NCBI GenBank assembly: GCA_020055645.1
Contig: CM034546.1
Span: forward strand, 25,048,001 to 25,112,000
Length of the DNA stretch: 64,000 bases
Reading direction: 5' to 3'
DNA from: Tomocerus qinae
Lineage: Eukaryota; Arthropoda; Collembola; Entomobryomorpha; Tomoceridae
How positions within the stretch are numbered: the first letter of the stretch is position 1; every line of letters starts with the position of its first letter. Below, in pieces: positions 22,234-32,796 of this stretch. Both the position numbers and the translations under genes were made by a program. The notes under the pieces were generated by a model. That model made no database searches. It had not been told where the DNA came from and saw only the letters and a list, made by a program, of their open reading frames with translations.

Positions 22234-23076
22234 ATGTCATATCTATATTACGCTACGACTTGTGATTTAGGCCTTGCCCCTATAAGGTTGTCTAACAATG
22301 CAGCAGGATACTCCATTCTCAGGTGACATACTTTTTTGTTGACACATATTTTTAAAATCTATATTTGTGAATATGTATTTAAATGAAATACCCCTTGTTA
22401 ACTGCATTTTACACAGTAAATTCCACTATACTGATGCAGTACTTTCGTTCATTGTTAGCATATACAAATCAAATGACCTATATTATGGTATATGATTTTG
22501 TTAGTTCTTACATGAAAAATTTGAAATTCAGTCACAGTATATGTGGTTTCAGTTGTATTGTAAAGTCTATACAGTGGGTGTATTTTTTACTGATAGTTAA
22601 ACTGTAAATAATACTGTCACATAATAAGTCACATAAATGCAACAGAAAAGTAATGTCATCTATTTACGTTTACAGCCCGGTTGACGAAGTTATAAAACAA
22701 CATGATTCATATCTCCTGAACACCTGTCTATCAGTAAAATTGCCTGTAGGAACCTACGGAAGAATCACTAACACCAACGAGTTGGCTTGGGTTAGCGGAA
22801 TTGATGTTTCCAGTAAGTAACTGTTCTGTAAATTGTAAAGATGTTAGTTTTCGTAATATAATAATTAAAGTAACATAATAACTAAAAATTAAATTTTAAA
22901 ATGAAATCTCAACAGTTGGCTACGTTGATCCTGGGGATTGCAATCCTATCCTGGTATTGTTACGAAACACATCTGACACTGACTATCACTTCTTCAGAGG
23001 CGAACCTATTGCCCAATTAATTGTTGAGAAGTATGAAAGCTGCGTATTAATTCCACTTAGTTCTTTAAATGGGTAA
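22234..23076 (+). CDS. dUTPase-like protein, three exons
   Basis: Exons 22234-22322, 22676-22812 and 22916-23076 (introns of 353 and 103 nt, all GT-AG) keep one frame of 128 aa. The order of trimeric dUTPase motifs is clear: NNAAGY (motif 1), LPVGTYGRI leading to TNELA where RSGLA is usual (motif 2), GIDVSIGYVDPG (motif 3) and GEPIAQLIVEKYE (motif 4). dUTPases hydrolyse dUTP and keep uracil out of DNA. Several active-site positions differ: motif 1 lacks the Asp after AAGY, motif 2 lacks Arg-Ser-Gly, the Tyr of motif 3 is absent and the Gly-rich C-terminal motif 5 is missing. Either it has a changed role or it is catalytically weak. The exon junctions are inferred by eye. Confidence 0.8.
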
Positions 23077-23278
23077 TACTAACCAGACGAAATAAAACAA
23101 ATGAGAGGATAATGTGAATTGATTTGTGTATTTATTCATGTACATTCATGTATTTATTTATTTATATATATATATATAAGTCATTCAAATGTACAGAACC
23201 AGTATTAATTAATTTATTATTATATTAATATAATCTAATATACTAAAAATGTAAAAAAGTAATAATCATATAATGATA
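23077..23278. other. Convergent 3' gap between dUTPase-like gene and polymerase
   Basis: AT-rich spacer with a TATATATATATA run near 23165-23180. AATAAA occurs just after the dUTPase-like stop and may serve as its polyadenylation signal. Confidence 0.4.
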
Positions 23279-26200
23279 TTACTTTAACCTTTTTAGTAGA
23301 AAATGGTTGTGAGCCAATGTATTTATTCCGTCAGGGAGAATGTATCTTTTCGAATCAAAAGGATGCATTCCCCTCTTATTGGATCTTATCGTATGAATAG
23401 CATGATTTTTAGACCTAATTGAATTCATGGAGAAACTCAAATTTTTCTGCCTCTTTAATACCTTTTGATACATCTTGTGGTCGACACTAGCTTTAACTAC
23501 ATACTTTTTAATACCCTTTGCAGCCTTTTTCCCGGCGTTAGGTCCCTCCATACTATACATTTTGGGGGAAATACCTATCCAAGAGGTAATAATTTCCCCA
23601 TGGTTATCTTCCGACACACACCCAATTTTTTCTTGTTTACCAGGCTAAAACATTTATGGGATTTTTCAAAATCACTGGTGTCAAACAATTCTTTGTTGTC
23701 TAGAATATCTGCGTAAAAATCAGGAGTGAAAATCCTGTATATAAGGCTATCAGTATCAGTTCCTAAAAGTAGTGCCCTGGGACCGTATTTATCCTTCATG
23801 AAATCATAATGAAATCTATACATACATAATTTACTAATTTCAAGCACAGAGAAAGCGATATAAATAGGTTTATTTAAAACTACTCTTTTTTTACCCATTA
23901 CATATATAGCCAAATTTTCATTAATTATATTAAATGTTTGGAAATTACCTTGACTACTTAATTTTCTCCCATATACAGGATCATTAACGATTTTTACTAT
24001 GGTTCTCTTTCGCACATTTTCTGCAGATTTCCCAAAAGTTAAGTTCATGCAATTTTTCCAGAAAGCTTTTGCAAATGCAGAAAGGGCTAGACCTCTTTCT
24101 CTCCCACATAATGTTATGTATGGTTTCATCCATGCCTCTTGGTAAAACTGAACAATCCTATGCACCTTTTTAAGAACCATACCTTTCAATAAATAGTATT
24201 TTAGATTCCTATAATGACAGACGTAATTACTTCTGCTTCCCAAATGCGGAATTAGCTTTTTGTTACTTGAATTATATTTGATATGTAATTTGGAATTTAA
24301 GTTCTGTTGATATTCAGATAAAGATTCAAGAGGGATTGATATTTTCTCTGGGGCTAGAGGATAATCATTGTGTTCTACGTGAAGAATATCAGGGTACTCT
24401 AAGTCTACTTCTAAAATGTAGCCCATTTCCCCTTCATCGCTCAGGTTTAAAACATAATTATAGTCCCAATTAATAAGATCGTCTTTTGGAACCCATTGGA
24501 AGTCTGATACAGGGAGGTTAGGGAGCATAGCTTCACTATACAAAGAATTTTTGTCAAGATAAGCAATATAAGCCTCCTTTTGAGAGTTTTTACTACTTTG
24601 ATTCACATATCTGTTTTCCACTTCAGCCTCCCTAGTAGTAATCATGCTAACCCCACCACGTAATGAGCTTTCTATCATATTATACATCTCTAAATCCGCC
24701 AAAAGTTCTAATTCTACCTTAGACACCTTTAAACTAGCATCCCAACAGAAACTAGCTAAACTAAAGTAATATGCAGGATCTAACCCAAAACTTTGAATAC
24801 CCAAATCCCTAAAATTTTCGAATACAGACGCTAATAATAACACATCTGTTAAAACATACAGGTCATGATAGTCACCCATGTTTTGACAGTAAATGTCAAA
24901 TACCGACCTACCATAGTCATAATCCTCCTTACTTACGCCAGACTCTGTGACTTCGTTGTAGAATTCTTCCATTGTAGGAAATGTTTTATTTTCAAAAACA
25001 CCCCAGTGGTTAATATAATCATAGGGGTAAACCCCTTTCCTAGAAAGAATTTTTGCTTTGTGTAACCCAAACACAGACACCAATGGACTAAATTTTAATT
25101 CGAATTCCTTATCTGTGGCACATGATGATTTTAATACGTCCACTAATTCACTCAAAGAGGAATTAAGAAACATATTGCTATCTATAAACTGAAAGTTTTC
25201 ACATATCACACTTAAGTACCTTTCAGAATTGGTGGGAATAACTTCAATCTTTCCTTTATATTTTTCAAACCCTTTAACTATGATATGGCTATCATAAGTT
25301 TTGAAACTGTGCAATGTTACACATACCTTTTGTGGTTGTTTATAATTTAAATTGCAATTTCTACAGGCTGCATTTGTGAACGTCCCGTCTAGGTGATTGT
25401 GGTCACGACATTTTTCACCTAGAGGTATTTTCTCTTCGCAAATATGACAAACCTTAGTGGCTTTATAGCTTAACCACTCAGACTTCGTAAGTCGATTCAT
25501 TTTAACAGGATTTTTATATTCCTTTAAAATAGAGTCACAAATCTCCTCAATTCTTTCAAAAAAAATATCCACACAATCCTCTCCCCGATATACATCATGC
25601 CTTACTTCACCTACTCCTGATTTTATAACAACCAAGCTGAACCCTGATGGTTCATGAGTTGTAAGAGATTTAGTTTTCAACCCAAACGTTGAATCTTTAG
25701 GTGAAGAAGGTATTTGTAATGCTTCAAAATCGGCATATATGATATAACCCTGTCTTAATTTATTACAGTAGTTTTTGAATTTAAGCACGGTGGGAGAACC
25801 ATCTTCCTGCAATTCAGGAAGTACTGTTGTTTGTGGTTTAAAATTTTTACAATTTTTCAAATGCTCTTTTAAGTCATGTTTCTTTGTTAACCTATTCAAA
25901 CAGTTAAAGCACAAGTGTTTTCTTCTCCTGTTTTGTGTTCCGAGAAATTTATTGATGTCTGTTATTGTAACATAGTGACCAACCGTGTGTTGTGGGTTTT
26001 TAAAGTATAATAAATTTACAACTTTGTAAGAACTTCTGTAGCATAATTTCGAAATTCTCATTGGAAATAACTCTCCACTTTTGTAGAATGATTGGTAACC
26101 AAATATATTGACAGCAATCTTTCTGTGGGTATTACGTTTTTCAAATAGATCAATTTGCGATATCTTGACTGGGTAATGTAAACCATAAAAATCATACTTA

Positions 26201-27125
26201 CTTTCAAATTCCAAATAACTACTCTGTCTCTTTACATTCTTGTTTTTTGTGGGTCTATGCAAAGCAGCAATAACTGCCCATTTAAAACATTGGGTATTTG
26301 TGTTGTTAATATTTACAACACACCTCTTATGCACTATTTCCGGTGGTAGGTCAGCATAACATCCCCTCTAAACGGTGTAAAAGATGCTATTTTAATATCT
26401 GATCCTAGCACAGCAGCTAAAATCCAAGAAGAACCATTTTGCTCAAAAATATTTGCTCCCTGTTCATTTTGCTGCATTGCATTTTCTAAGGTTTCAGAAA
26501 CATAATGATCATTCAAGCAGATTTCCATATTGCTATTGACAAAATGCTCATATCTTTCCTCACCACCAATAATCGTTCTAGTGAAGAGACAAAGTACAGA
26601 AATTTGACATTTTATTGATTTAAATTTTTGTAATGATGATTTAAAGATCTTTACCACCACATCATCAAAAGTTGAGAAATAGGAATTGACACTAATGGGA
26701 AGCAAATTCTGACTATGATTTCTACCATATCTGTGTCTATATGTTTTTAAAAACCCACGTAATGCTTTGATTTCTTTGAATGGGTAAAAACTACTGTTGG
26801 TTAGACCTGTCCCTACCTGAGCATTACAGTATAGTTTATGTTGTTCTACCTCACTAAAGCTGGAACTGCTATACGTACATAAATTACATCGATGGTTGCT
26901 ATTAACATGTTGATTTAATTCTAACAGTGATTTACATATCTTCCCACATAAATGGCAAAGTTTTTTGCTTACAATATGTCTCCCTTTTCTGCTCCGATGT
27001 TGTAGCTTTATGTGACGATGTAGTTCATCAGATGTTTCGAAACGACAAAAACAATTCATACATTGAAATACCCAATGGATATCCTCCGACCCGAAATCAT
27101 CTTCAGATTCAGCCTCATCTTCCAT
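23279..27125 (-). pseudogene. polB: Protein-primed DNA polymerase B with N-terminal zinc fingers, two frameshifts
   Basis: Read right to left in three frames. Segment 1 (27125-26334) has three C2H2-like fingers (CMNCFCRF with HRHIKLQH; CHLCGKIC with HVNSNH; CNLC with HKLYC). Segment 2 (26334-23575, 919 codons) begins with the conserved RCVVNINN region, then exonuclease motif I YADFEAL (about 200), a Cys/His cluster CHICEEKIPLGEKCRDHNH, exonuclease II with KTYDSHI, polymerase motif A LDKNSLYS, motif B KNCMNLTFGK and motif C TDTDS (about 859-863). Segment 3 (to 23279) has the C-terminal PKMYSM region. Frameshifts lie near 26340-26350 and 23605-23620. The protein-primed polymerase copies the linear element; about 1,280 codons in total, usual for the family. 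Catalytic residues are present. Confidence 0.93.
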
Positions 27126-27649
27126 GCTAAAAATTTAAGAAAATATATATAATTTACATTCATTTTGATACGTAATATAATATACATTTCCTAAAATAAA
27201 ATTATAATTTATTCTTTATCTTACTTTACTTGTTCTGTATAAGTCTACTTATGGCGATTCCCGTCAAGTTGAGACATTCTGGGTTGTGTTGCTCAGTAGT
27301 TTATTTCTATTGTATATGGACAATATTGTCCACTGACAATAATTTAACGAAGTGAATGAATTTATGGAAAATTAGTGACTTGTATCTTATAATGTAGAAA
27401 TTATCCAGTAGTTGTCCGTGGGAAAGGACTGACCTGTAATGTAATTCCATCTAAACTATTCATTCCTATGTCTAATATGCATATATCACACGTATAGTAT
27501 AAACTGAGGTTATGTCTTGACTTTTGCTACTATATAAATAGCCACACTTTGTTTCTTAACCATCAGTCCTACTTCGAGATTCTTCACTTCTCATCTCTTC
27601 ACCTCGTTAAAGTCGTTACTTTTTCCAACTACTTCCAATTCTGTGAACA
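27126..27649. promoter_or_regulatory. Divergent polB / PC4-like promoter region
   Basis: This 524-bp gap lies between head-to-head genes. On the plus strand TATATAAATA (27531-27540) is followed about 30 bp later by an arthropod initiator-like TCAGT (27563-27567), a textbook core promoter for the PC4-like gene, whose ATG is at 27650. AT-rich DNA precedes polB on the minus strand without a distinct TATA box. Confidence 0.65.
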
Positions 27650-28306
27650 ATGCCTTCTGGTAATTCCACTTCTTGCTACATAATATCAATACATTTATTT
27701 CTAGTATTAACATTTCTTGATTTTTGATAAGTAAATGTTTAATTATTGGTTGGGAAATTAATATCTAATTCTACATGTTGTTTTTTAAATTTAGAATCTG
27801 AGTCTTACAGTGGGTCATCTTCAGATGAGGACGAAATTGCTGTAGCCGCACAGACAATGGCAACCGCAAATCCGAGATCCCAAGCTTTTAAGGATGCTGT
27901 TGCTATCGTGAAGGCTGCAGAGAAGAAGAAAATTCCTGTGGTCGCATCGAAGGTGATTCGCAAGAGGAAAACATCTTCCAAGCCAAAGAGAGCATCAAAG
28001 AAAATTGCTCCTGAAACACAACATCCCCCTCAACCACCCTGTGGCGACAGTGTTCCTGTCACTAATAACTACGCCCAAAACGAAAAGGCAGAGTGTTCTA
28101 AAGATTTGCAGTATAATGGGTATGTAGGACAAGGGTGGTTTGTTCGGATCTCAAAATATGAGAAAAATAAGAAGCAATATATTTGTATCAGGCGGTTTGA
28201 AGAAAATAGTCCTGGGAAATATGGAGCCAATATTTCTTTCGAATTAATAGAAAACTTGAAACAAGCTGTGGATGATGTTTATGCGATGATTAAATCGCTT
28301 GAATAA
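27650..28306 (+). CDS. PC4-like nuclear coactivator / ssDNA-binding protein, spliced
   Basis: A 10-nt first exon (27650-27659, ATGCCTTCTG), a 135-nt intron (27660-27794) and a second exon (27795-28306) give 173 aa. The N terminus is Ser/acidic (SESESYSGSSSDEDE), the middle is Lys/Arg/Pro-rich (KVIRKRKTSSKPKRASKK), and the last 60 residues (GWFVRISKYEKNKKQYICIR, then FELIENLKQAVDDVYAMIKS) follow the beta-strand and helix pattern of the PC4/p15 C-terminal domain. A Ser-acidic head on a basic linker before that domain is also PC4-like. PC4 binds single-stranded DNA and tunes transcription, so a replication or late-expression role would fit its place opposite polB. Family assignment is by pattern, without a search. 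Confidence 0.65.
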
Positions 28307-28671
28307 ACATACCAAATATAAAGGTTTGGATTCAGATTTTGTTAAATTTTAGTAAGTTCTCCTATTAATCGATAAATAATGTGTTGCTAAATAATTATAA
28401 ATTAAATTTTATCTGTAAGCAAAATTTATCTGTTATTAGACACAATAATAATAAATATTTCCATTATTATAAATATAAAAAAGTATAATATGAAATATTG
28501 GTGTATACTTAAAATAAAGGGTTATAATTCAATTGCAACTAATAAAATTTATGATTAGTTAATTCAACTAAAACAACTTTGATTTTCCAAGAATTTTACT
28601 ACTAATCAAGGTATTAGAACCAAGCTAGTGATAATAGAGAAAAACTTATTTAAAACCTTCCATAGAATTAT
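28307..28671. other. AT-rich 3' gap
   Basis: Convergent gap between the PC4-like gene and the minus-strand gene ending at 28672. It is very AT-rich, with AATAAA-type signals near 28405-28460. No gene seen. Confidence 0.4.
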
Positions 28672-29523
28672 TTACTTATTTGTAGAAGCTTTCACAGCTC
28701 TCTCAATCAGCTTTCTGTGTCTGTAAGTGAATTTATTTTCGATTTTCAGTTTCTTGTCTGTATATTTTCGGGAAGCATTGAAATCTTTATCATTTTTCAA
28801 GGCTCTCTTGTATTTCCCCTCCGCTTGACTTAACATCTTTTGCATCTTTGAATTCTTGCTTTTTTTAGGTATTTTGAAAAATTCTGTGAAATCTTTCTTC
28901 TCAAACCCATCCTATTAGGAAATAATAGGGGTTAATTAAAATTGGACAAAATTAATATCGTTAAGTTTAATTTTTCCAAAAAATAGTCAAAATTAAATTC
29001 TTACATGATAATTGTAGCAAAAAAGCTAATATAAACAAAATTACATCACAAGTTTTGTGTCTATAATACACATTCTCGGAAAACATCATAAGTAGAAATT
29101 AATGTTTTCGATAATCTACCGTAAAACAGTTTACCTGAGATCCGCCACATGAAATGTAAATATGTCGGGTACCTTTCAAAGGTATTCGACAGCGTTATGT
29201 GTGGACTTCGGGTAAACCGCTTTCGGGTACATTATCGAAAACACAAATTCCTCACAATGGTCCTTCATTTACCTTACTGTATTGGATAGTCCAGGATATT
29301 TCTGGAGATTTTTCCCTGTTAAGTCTAGATCTATAATGAAAAAATAAAACCTGTGAACTCTTCAACTCACATACTCAACACACGTAACACTCAGCACTCG
29401 ATTAATAAGTGCTATATACGTATGTATGTATGCACAGCGATCGCTGTACGTATCCGAGCTCACCTTTTAGCTGATTCCAATTTAATAGCACTTTGTCTAC
29501 GCTGTATTTTGGTATCTGTGTCA
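28672..29523 (-). CDS. Basic Polinton protein, multi-exon, minus strand
   Basis: Three exons joined by GT-AG introns keep one frame: 29523-29464 (60 nt), 29330-29273 (58 nt) and 28911-28672 (240 nt, ends AAGTAA). The product is Lys-rich (FKIPKKSKNSKMQKMLSQ, then FNASRKYTDKKLKIENKF) and probably helical and nucleic-acid-binding. No start codon is visible in the first of these exons. It begins with one leftover base, so an upstream exon ending in phase 2 is required; the exon at 29915-29811 fits exactly. With it and 30045-29999 the whole would be 169 aa. The last intron carries a 144-bp inverted-repeat insertion. Function unknown. Confidence 0.55.
29101..29244. mobile_element. Small inverted-repeat insertion in an intron (MITE-like)
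   Basis: TGTTTTCGATAAT near 29103 and ATTATCGAAAACA near 29231 are inverted, with weaker pairing continuing inward (GTTTACC/GGTAAAC). AAATT on both sides (29096-29100 and 29245-29249) may be a 5-bp target duplication. Confidence 0.55.
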
Positions 29524-29638
29524 CTGAAAAGCGGTAAGTTATAAATAAGTTAATATTTAAACATATTTATTACACACAGTATATAATATATTATACATAT
29601 ATTACTTTACAGTAAATTGTCTATTAAAAAGTATATGG

Positions 29639-30045
29639 TTACCCTTCAACGTAATCCATACTTTCATGGATTGTCGATCTACTTTGTAGTTTCTTTAGCT
29701 TATGTCGTCTTCTCTTCTCTCGCTTTCTCTTTATCCTAAAAAAAGAATCACATAATTGTCATAAGCGGATATAGAGATTTAATGTGCCACAATTGTATAA
29801 TTTTACTTACTTATTGTCAATACCATCGTTACAATGTCCTAACTTCTTCAGTTGTTGCTTCAAATGGTGTATCTGGTTTTTGACTTTCCGCTTACTGCTT
29901 ATATTTGTAGCGTGGCTGAAATAAAAACAGTTTCTGGGTATAAACCTAGAATTTATATTTACTAGTTAAAATAAACAAAAATATCATAAAATGTTAACCT
30001 TTTAGCTTGATCCATGATATCAGCTTCTAGGGAACTTGTAAACAT
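29639..30045 (-). CDS. Small basic Polinton protein, three exons
   Basis: Exons 30045-29999, 29915-29811 and 29735-29639 (introns of 83 and 75 nt, GT-AG, frame kept) encode 82 aa. It starts with MFTSSLEADIMDQAK and turns strongly basic (SSKRKVKNQIHHLKQQLKKL, then KIKRKREKRRRHKLKKL). The Leu spacing and basic region recall DNA-binding coiled-coil proteins, but the match is loose and no family is claimed. It is the last gene before the right terminus and reads inward. Its second exon may also splice to the downstream minus-strand exons at 29523-28672, producing a longer isoform with the same head. Confidence 0.6.
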
Positions 30046-30239
30046 GATATTTTACAGTTTAGCGCTAATGCAATTATAGAAAACTGTCAATACAGCAGTT
30101 TTTCAATTCATGTATATGGGTCAGTTTGTAGAGTGAGCTGACGACTAAACAAAAGCAATGAGATGTACACATATTATGTATTCTCACCAGCATAAGCATG
30201 TAGCGATAATAAACAAGCATGTAAACTCTACTCCGTCAT

Positions 30240-30300
30240 TATAAAATGCATCTGCTATGACAGGCAACGCCTGTCATAGCAGATGTATTTTATAATCATC
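30240..30300 (-). repeat. Polinton right terminal inverted repeat with hairpin
   Basis: Complement of the left terminus with six differences by my count. It is a palindrome too: TAAAATGCATCTGCTATGAC plus AGGC pairs with its mirror around AAC. Two of the differences from the left end change both partners of a base pair, so each end stays foldable. It is followed by the right target copy AAACGTCT (30301-30308). Confidence 0.9.
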
Positions 30301-32130
30301 AAACGTCTGTAAAAAACACGTTTCCATGATTTAATTAAGTCATTTAATAAAGTTTAAAGATATAAGCAAAATTCAATACATTGATAATTCTAATTCACCC
30401 AAAAAGCGAGAACATTTTGATGACTTCCATAAACTTAATTGAACGATCATATAAGCTTGGTTTAAGGCCCAATGAAGCATTTATTTGAGTTTTTTCGATT
30501 TTTTGCTCAACAAGCATATTTAAGTACTAGGCTCCCAGTACTAATGCTGAATTTCAAAATGATTAGGCATATATTAACAATGTTTAATTTTCGAAATAAG
30601 CTAATGTTCATTCATATTGTACTACCTTGTTTTATGAAATATGCATTTTATATAGGCGCATGGGCATTGCAACAAAAAGCTTCATTTCCCATGGCACAGA
30701 TAGATCCTTGAAACATTAATAAACATTTTTATTTAGATAGATGTTTTAAGTATTTTAAATATTATGAGGATTTAATTCTGTGAGTGAGAATATTAGATTG
30801 AAATCGAAAGAATTTCCTTTTTCTCTATAACTTTTTCTGCATACTCAATACAAATTTAACGCAAGAATTTTTATGATTGGCATGTAATGAAATGGTTGCA
30901 CAAAGAGAGCAATATGGATACAGTTAAAAGTAGTAGTTTATTATTATGATGAAATATGACTGGATTTGATTTTCTCTAATTAATGTTTTTAAGTTTGAAC
31001 CCCAAAGCATACCATAAATCTTCCTTCCAATAATTTGTACTTGTTTTCCGTTTTAATTTGTTTTCAGCACTTATATACGAATCGCTTGCTAATTCCTAGA
31101 CTCAATCGCTGTCATGCTAGTCCCATTCTGCCTATAAGACTTCGCTGCTTTAAAATAACCACTAAACTGTATGATATTTCCTGAACATCGATAATGATTC
31201 CTTGTGGGAAATATTTGTTTGAGTTTCCAATGTGAATATAGAAAGAACTCGAACGTATTAATAATGATTAATGACATTCAAATTGAAGAAGTGATAATTA
31301 TTTCGCTTACATTCAATTACGTGTGTAATTGAGAAACATTTCAAATTTCAAGGAATATGCTTTGGCTTAATTACAACACCTGAAACAATTGTATCAAAAA
31401 AACAATATAATATAGTGATAGTTTGATAGATATTTTGTGATTAACAAAAGCGCTTCCAAATAAAGACCATCGGGAAATTTGGATTTCTTATTGTAACTTG
31501 AGCTTTGCCTCATTAGTTGTAATGATGCAGACACCTCGTCAGCATATTTTCTCGTATTTCACTGCAGTGCTAGTTATAAGGCTACTAACCGGACTCGATA
31601 AATATTTTCACAAGTATCATTGTGGTGAGTTTGTCTTTAGCCTCATGGCTCGTTCCTACATCAATAAAAATTGTCTGGCTAAATGTTTTCTTGTTTTGAT
31701 GCACATCTATTTTATTATTGATTTCATAGCGCGTATTAAAATGTTTAGCCAATGTCTATAAATGTCAAACATAGTTATAAATGTATTCAGACGAGAATTT
31801 TGTTCTAAAGAAGGCTTTGGGGAATCATAATGATATATAATATGCATATATAAATGAACTTGCTCTTGTGCTGCTCAAACGAAGCCAATAATAATAATCG
31901 AAACAATTTAAAACTACATTTCATTTTAATTCTTAGCAGAATATATCTTTATTTACATTAGATACATCACGAACACAGTTGTATCTAGATTTTATAGAAC
32001 TAATCCACATCCTTTATGAAATTAGCTAACAAAGCAAAGAAATTATCAAAGTAATCTTATTTTTCCCTATAATTGCTCACCTTTATATCTATGATATAAT
32101 ATTTAAAAGGTTCTGCGCATTTTTATGTGA
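30301..32130 (+). repeat. Host long repeat, copy 3, right part
   Basis: Continues the repeat interrupted at 11294. It aligns closely with 1028-2480 of copy 1 except for a short interspersed insertion at about 30520-30735. No gene; scattered open frames are not shared with copy 1. Confidence 0.8.
30520..30735 (+). mobile_element. Short interspersed element, copy A
   Basis: About 215 bp absent from the same place in copy 1 (near 1255). A related sequence lies at 53115-53335 in the chemoreceptor intron: shared segments include CCCAGTAC, TTGTTTTATGAAA, TGCATT, GCATTGCAACAAAA and GATAGAT. No TIR or tail was clear. SINE- or MITE-like. Confidence 0.6.
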
Positions 32131-32525
32131 CTTGTTACTGACGCTAATTATAATTTAATTTATATAACATAATTCGATTCCAAGTTTGTATAAGTAACAC
32201 AAGATTTCAAGATAAATTAGGAAAGATTTTCAGTAAAATATTTTGTTAATGAAATACTTTAAGCTAACTAAATATCTTAGTGCGTTGTTTTAATGGTATA
32301 TCAAAAAGTTACATTTTTTAAATATCGTAATTAAATGGAAATAGAGTAATATTAAATTTTATTGTACAGTATTGTAACATTTTAGTATAATTACTTTAGT
32401 AGTGTACAGTTTTTGAAACTAAGTAATGATAAACACATAGAAAATGAATTTGGTTTTATTGAGTAATTATTTGACGATTTTATTTGGCTGTGAAAGCATT
32501 ATGAGGTTATAAAATTGGGCGAATG

Positions 32526-32607
32526 CAACGTAGCTAAGGATATTGTCCCAACACATCAGTAACAAGAAATCAGTACAAATGAGTAAGGACAATAACCTAG
32601 CCGTGTT
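32526..32607 (+). other. Repeat-borne hairpin, copy 4
   Basis: Stem TATTGTCC/GGACAATA with the usual loop AAGAAATCA. The inner stem is weaker than in other copies. Confidence 0.55.
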
Positions 32608-32796
32608 TATTGGCGAGTACTGTTATTACTGCGTTGGAGTTTTGAAAAAGGTTGTGAACGACGAATGTGGCACTAATTGGGACTAAAAACGCAGCCGTAG
32701 CAGATGGTTGTTGGAGGACGATGAGGAAGTTGTTTCAAATGTCGACTTTTGCTGTAGGTGGCTGTAAAACATCATGGAAGGTGAAGTTGCTCGAGT

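Larger units (their letters stand above)
11295..30300. mobile_element. Polinton/Maverick (adintovirus-like) endogenous element
   Basis: A 19,006-bp insertion bounded by the 8-bp direct repeat AAACGTCT (11287-11294 and 30301-30308) and by 61-bp inverted termini starting GATGATTATAAAA. The empty site is visible at 1028-1035 in a related repeat copy. The gene content is diagnostic of Polintons: protein-primed DNA polymerase B, RVE integrase, adenain-type protease, FtsK/HerA-type packaging ATPase, and major and minor jelly-roll capsid proteins. Further cargo is an IAP, a dUTPase-like gene and a PC4-like gene. Several core genes are broken by single-base frameshifts and the penton gene by an insertion, so this copy is unlikely to be autonomous as it reads. 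Confidence 0.95.

Noticed and set aside
22383-22607. 74-codon plus-strand frame
   Set aside because: It lies inside the first intron of the dUTPase-like gene and has no recognisable features.
22653-22812. ATG at 22653 as start of the dUTPase-like gene
   Set aside because: It would lose motif 1; the exon at 22234-22322 supplies the AAGY motif with matching phase and splice sites.
24865-25975. Plus-strand frames across the polymerase region
   Set aside because: Shadows of the minus-strand polymerase coding sequence.
11295-30300. Replication-competent free virus integrated intact
   Set aside because: Protease, integrase, ATPase and polymerase are frameshifted and the penton gene is split as the sequence stands.
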